64,000 nucleotides of DNA, taken from contig NZ_CP071606.1 in the NCBI RefSeq assembly GCF_017357225.1, forward strand, positions 248,001 to 312,000, written 5' to 3'. Below, one piece after another: positions 62,070 through 64,000 of this stretch. The stretch's first letter is position 1. Each line of letters starts with the position of its first letter. The notes under the pieces were generated by a model. That model was not told the DNA's origin and did no database searches. It was given only the letters and a program-made list of their open reading frames with translations. A program made the translations under genes and the position numbers. The DNA comes from Rhizobium binae. GTDB lineage: Bacteria; Pseudomonadota; Alphaproteobacteria; Rhizobiales; Rhizobiaceae.

Positions 62070-62504
62070 TCACCCCAGCCAATACCTCGCCCCCGGACCT
62101 TTGCGCCCTGCCACGTCGACAGGGTTCGCCAAGCGACATCGGTCGATCGAAAGGCAGCCGCAACCGATGCATTCGCCAAGACCGGACCGCAGGCGCTGTA
62201 ACTCGGCTATGCGCTGGTCGATACGCTTTGCCCACGTGCTCGACAGCCGCGACCAATCCCGACGTGACGGTACGCGATCGGCCGGCAGCTGAGCCAGTTC
62301 GGCGCCGATTTCCTCAAGCGTCAGCCCGATCCGCTGTGCAAAGACGATGAAGGCGATCCGCCGCAATGCAGACCGGTGGTAGCGTCGATGTCCCGAGCCT
62401 GCGCGTTCGGATGCGATCAACCCACGCTCCTCATAGAAGCGCAGGGCTGATGACGCAACGCCGCTGCGTCGTGACACGTCGGTGATGGTCAGCATCGGAT
62501 CCAT
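62070..62504 (-). CDS. soxR: Redox-sensitive transcriptional activator SoxR
   Basis: 144 residues. MerR-type helix-turn-helix LTITDVSRRSGVASSALRFY with EERGLIASERAGSGHRRYHR; dimer helix from about residue 75; and the [2Fe-2S] site CIGCGCLSIDRC, which has the exact CxxCxCxxxxxC spacing of SoxR. Oxidation by redox-cycling compounds turns it into an activator. Start at MDPMLTI; longer frame to 62585 would cover the divergent promoter. Confidence 0.96.
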   Translation of the reverse strand: MDPMLTITDVSRRSGVASSALRFYEERGLIASERAGSGHRRYHRSALRRIAFIVFAQRIGLTLEEIGAELAQLPADRVPSRRDWSRLSSTWAKRIDQRIAELQRLRSGLGECIGCGCLSIDRCRLANPVDVAGRKGPGARYWLG

Positions 62505-62529
62505 GCATGAATAAAAGCACGAAGCGCTC

Positions 62530-62560
62530 TTGACTTCAAGTTCACTTGAACTTGTAGCAG
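62530..62560 (+). promoter_or_regulatory. SoxR-type promoter with SoxR box
   Basis: -35 TTGACT (62530-62535) and -10 TAGCAG (62555-62560) are separated by 19 bases, the stretched spacing of MerR/SoxR promoters. Centred in the spacer is the perfect repeat TTCAAG-TTCA-CTTGAA (62535-62550), close to the SoxR box CCTCAAGTTAACTTGAGG. It faces the SDR gene at 62590. Confidence 0.8.
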
Positions 62561-62589
62561 TTACGCGTACCCATTGAAGGAGCACCGCA

Positions 62590-63312
62590 ATGCAGGCGAA
62601 TATCGATCTTCAAGGACTTCGCGTAGGGATCACCGGCGGCACTTCCGGACTCGGGCTGGCGCTTGTGCGGCAGCTTGCCGACAAGGGTGCGAGCATTGCC
62701 TTCGTCGCCCGCACCGCCGCGAATGTCGAACGCGTCGCCGCCGAGACGGGCGCGCATGGCATTGTCGCCGACATCGGCAAGAAGGAAGACATCTACCCGA
62801 TCGCCATGCAGATCAGTGCCAATCTTGGCGGGGTAGACGTCCTGATCAATAATACATCGAGCCTCGGTCCTGTGCCTCTTGCGCTTCTTGCCGATACGGA
62901 GTGCGAGGAGCTGGAAGCGGCGCTCGCGGTCAACCTTCTCGGCGTCTTTCGGCTGACGAAAGCCCTGTTCGGTGCGCTTGCCGCGTCCGCGCGCGAGGGC
63001 CGCGGCGGGCTGGTGATCAACATCTCCAGCGACGCGGCGGTCAACGCCTATCCCGGCTGGGGCGCATACGGCGCGAGCAAGGCAGCGCTTGCCCATCTGA
63101 CGGCAATTTGGGACGAGGAGTCGAAATCCGATGGAATAAGGTTCCTTGCGCCCGACCCTGGCGATATGGACACCCCGCTGCACGCGTTGGCGCTCCCGGA
63201 CGCCGATCCGTCGAGCTTGAAAGACCCGGAACTGGCCGCTGCCGAGATCCTCGAAACGATGCTCGACGCGTTGTCGGGTCACGCTGCGCTTACCGCCGGA
63301 GCCCACGCGTGA
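62590..63312 (+). CDS. SDR-family oxidoreductase under SoxR control
   Basis: 240 residues. TGGTSGLGLALVRQLADKGA is the cofactor motif; LINNTSSLGP the NNxS region; catalytic Ser in INISSDAA and YxxxK in YGASK. Starts 30 bases after the SoxR -10 with GGAG upstream, so it is the first SoxR target. It likely reduces a quinone- or carbonyl-type redox-cycling agent, or is part of a small-molecule modification path with the next gene (GTGA overlap). Confidence 0.9.
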   Translation: MQANIDLQGLRVGITGGTSGLGLALVRQLADKGASIAFVARTAANVERVAAETGAHGIVADIGKKEDIYPIAMQISANLGGVDVLINNTSSLGPVPLALLADTECEELEAALAVNLLGVFRLTKALFGALAASAREGRGGLVINISSDAAVNAYPGWGAYGASKAALAHLTAIWDEESKSDGIRFLAPDPGDMDTPLHALALPDADPSSLKDPELAAAEILETMLDALSGHAALTAGAHA

Positions 63313-64000
63313 TCGCCGCTGATCGCATCGATCGGCAATCGGCCAGGCTGTTCGTCGTTGAGGCGGACGGCACGATGCGCGACCTGCCGCGGGCTCACCT
63401 CGGGACGTTATTCGATCCTGGCGATCTGGTTGTCGCCAACGACGCTGCGACCTTGCCTGCCAGCCTGCATGGCACACATCTCCAATGCGGAAAGGCGATC
63501 GAGATCCGCTTAGCCGGCTGGCTGTCAGCTTCGGCTCCAGTCCGCTTCGTGGCGATTGCCTTCGGCTCGGGCGATCACCGCACCCGCACGGAAGATCGGC
63601 TGCCGCCGCCTACACTGTCATCAGGCGATCGCCTCCAGCTCGGCCCACTTGAAGCCAGAGTCGAGCGCCTTCTCGACCATCCTCGCCTTGTCGAGCTTAG
63701 TTTCGAAGGCACCCGAGCAGCCATGTTTGCAGGACTGGCGCAGCACGGCAGGCCGATCCAATACGCGCATGTTCCCGAGCCGTTGGCACTATGGGATGTT
63801 TGGACGAGAATTGCCGCCCGGCCGGTCGCATTCGAGGCGCCATCGGCTTCCTTCGCGCTCGACTGGCGCACACTGCAAGCTTGGCGTCGGCGCGAGATCG
63901 GTTTTGCAACACTCACACATGCCGCGGGCATTTCTTCCACCGGCGATCCGGCGCTCGACTCGCGCCTTCCCTTCGATGAGCCGTACCGCATCCCTGAGTC
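63309..64000 (+). CDS. QueA-like S-adenosylmethionine:tRNA ribosyltransferase-isomerase paralog, 5' part
   Basis: Starts with GTG overlapping the SDR stop by four bases; 230 residues lie in the window and the gene runs off the right edge. LPRAHLGTLFDPGDLVVAND, then AATLPASLHG matches the QueA opening; GDRLQLGPLEARVERLLDHP and MFAGLAQHGRPIQYAHVPEP follow. Where QueA has PLPPYI, YQTVYA and APTAGLHF, this protein has PIQYAH, LWDVWTRI and APSASFAL. It is thus a diverged paralog, not the housekeeping enzyme. Confidence 0.8.
   Translation, partial: MIAADRIDRQSARLFVVEADGTMRDLPRAHLGTLFDPGDLVVANDAATLPASLHGTHLQCGKAIEIRLAGWLSASAPVRFVAIAFGSGDHRTRTEDRLPPPTLSSGDRLQLGPLEARVERLLDHPRLVELSFEGTRAAMFAGLAQHGRPIQYAHVPEPLALWDVWTRIAARPVAFEAPSASFALDWRTLQAWRRREIGFATLTHAAGISSTGDPALDSRLPFDEPYRIPE

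Noticed and set aside
62542..63477. 311-residue minus-strand open frame
   Set aside because: Antisense to the SDR and QueA-like genes and would cover the SoxR promoter.
63575..63991. 138-residue minus-strand open frame
   Set aside because: Antisense to the QueA-like gene, which is open from 63309 to the window end and has family resemblance.
1..64000. CRISPR array, rRNA operon, repABC or other replication origin
   Set aside because: No regularly spaced repeats with unique spacers, no rRNA sequence and no RepA/B/C-like protein were found on reading.

Overview
The window reads as an accessory replicon (plasmid or chromid) of a Rhizobiaceae-type alphaproteobacterium. This rests on three SyrB-like proteins in tandem, an IalB-like remnant, a DUF6894-type remnant, several solute importers each paired with a GntR regulator, and the mix of insertion-sequence families. 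No rRNA, complete tRNA, replication or core housekeeping gene was seen. The organism call is inference from protein resemblance, not from a search.

Layout. 1-6.6 kb: a sugar or sugar-acid catabolic locus (solute-binding protein, two permeases, ATPase, GntR regulator, enolase-superfamily dehydratase, SDR). 7-8.1 kb: a decayed chimera of NhaA and 3-hydroxyacyl-CoA dehydrogenase fragments. 8.3-17.4 kb: Kup potassium transporter, SH3-like secreted protein, FAD monooxygenase, MarR regulator, several small membrane or secreted proteins, and frameshifted IalB-like and Crp/Fnr genes. 17.6-28.6 kb: a class III aminotransferase, then a minus-strand operon of TPP enzyme, enolase-superfamily enzyme, duplicated membrane protein, gluconate-2-dehydrogenase subunit 3 and GMC oxidoreductase, flanked by a GH15 glucoamylase-like gene and an SDR. 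29.8-41.4 kb: a tightly overlapping operon for Alternative Complex III (ActABCDEF) plus a caa3-type, A2-family haem-copper oxidase with its Sco copper chaperone. This is a complete quinol to cytochrome c to oxygen branch on one transcript. 41.4-44.7 kb: frameshifted AI-2E-type permease, bactofilin-like protein, DUF4396 protein. 44.9-49.5 kb: an IS graveyard (IS256, IS701-like and ISL3 remnants and an IS3-family element with both inverted repeats). 49.9-52.9 kb: HicAB, a ParDE pair with a shortened toxin, and an AAA/DUF4143 ATPase preceded by 22-bp-phased direct repeats. 53.1-59.5 kb: a tripartite tricarboxylate transporter (TctABC), PdxA-like dehydrogenase, SAF-domain oxidoreductase and GntR regulator. 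59.6-61.5 kb: three SyrB-like genes. 62-64 kb: SoxR, a SoxR-type promoter, an SDR, and a divergent QueA-like gene running off the right edge.

Two signals go beyond gene content. A 15-bp palindrome, consensus TATCAYGNCRTGATA, recurs at six places between 6.6 and 43 kb, four of them just upstream of plausible gene starts including that of the MarR gene, so it may define a local regulon. Single-base frameshifts also break at least six genes or IS transposases, which points either to widespread decay or to homopolymer errors in the assembly.
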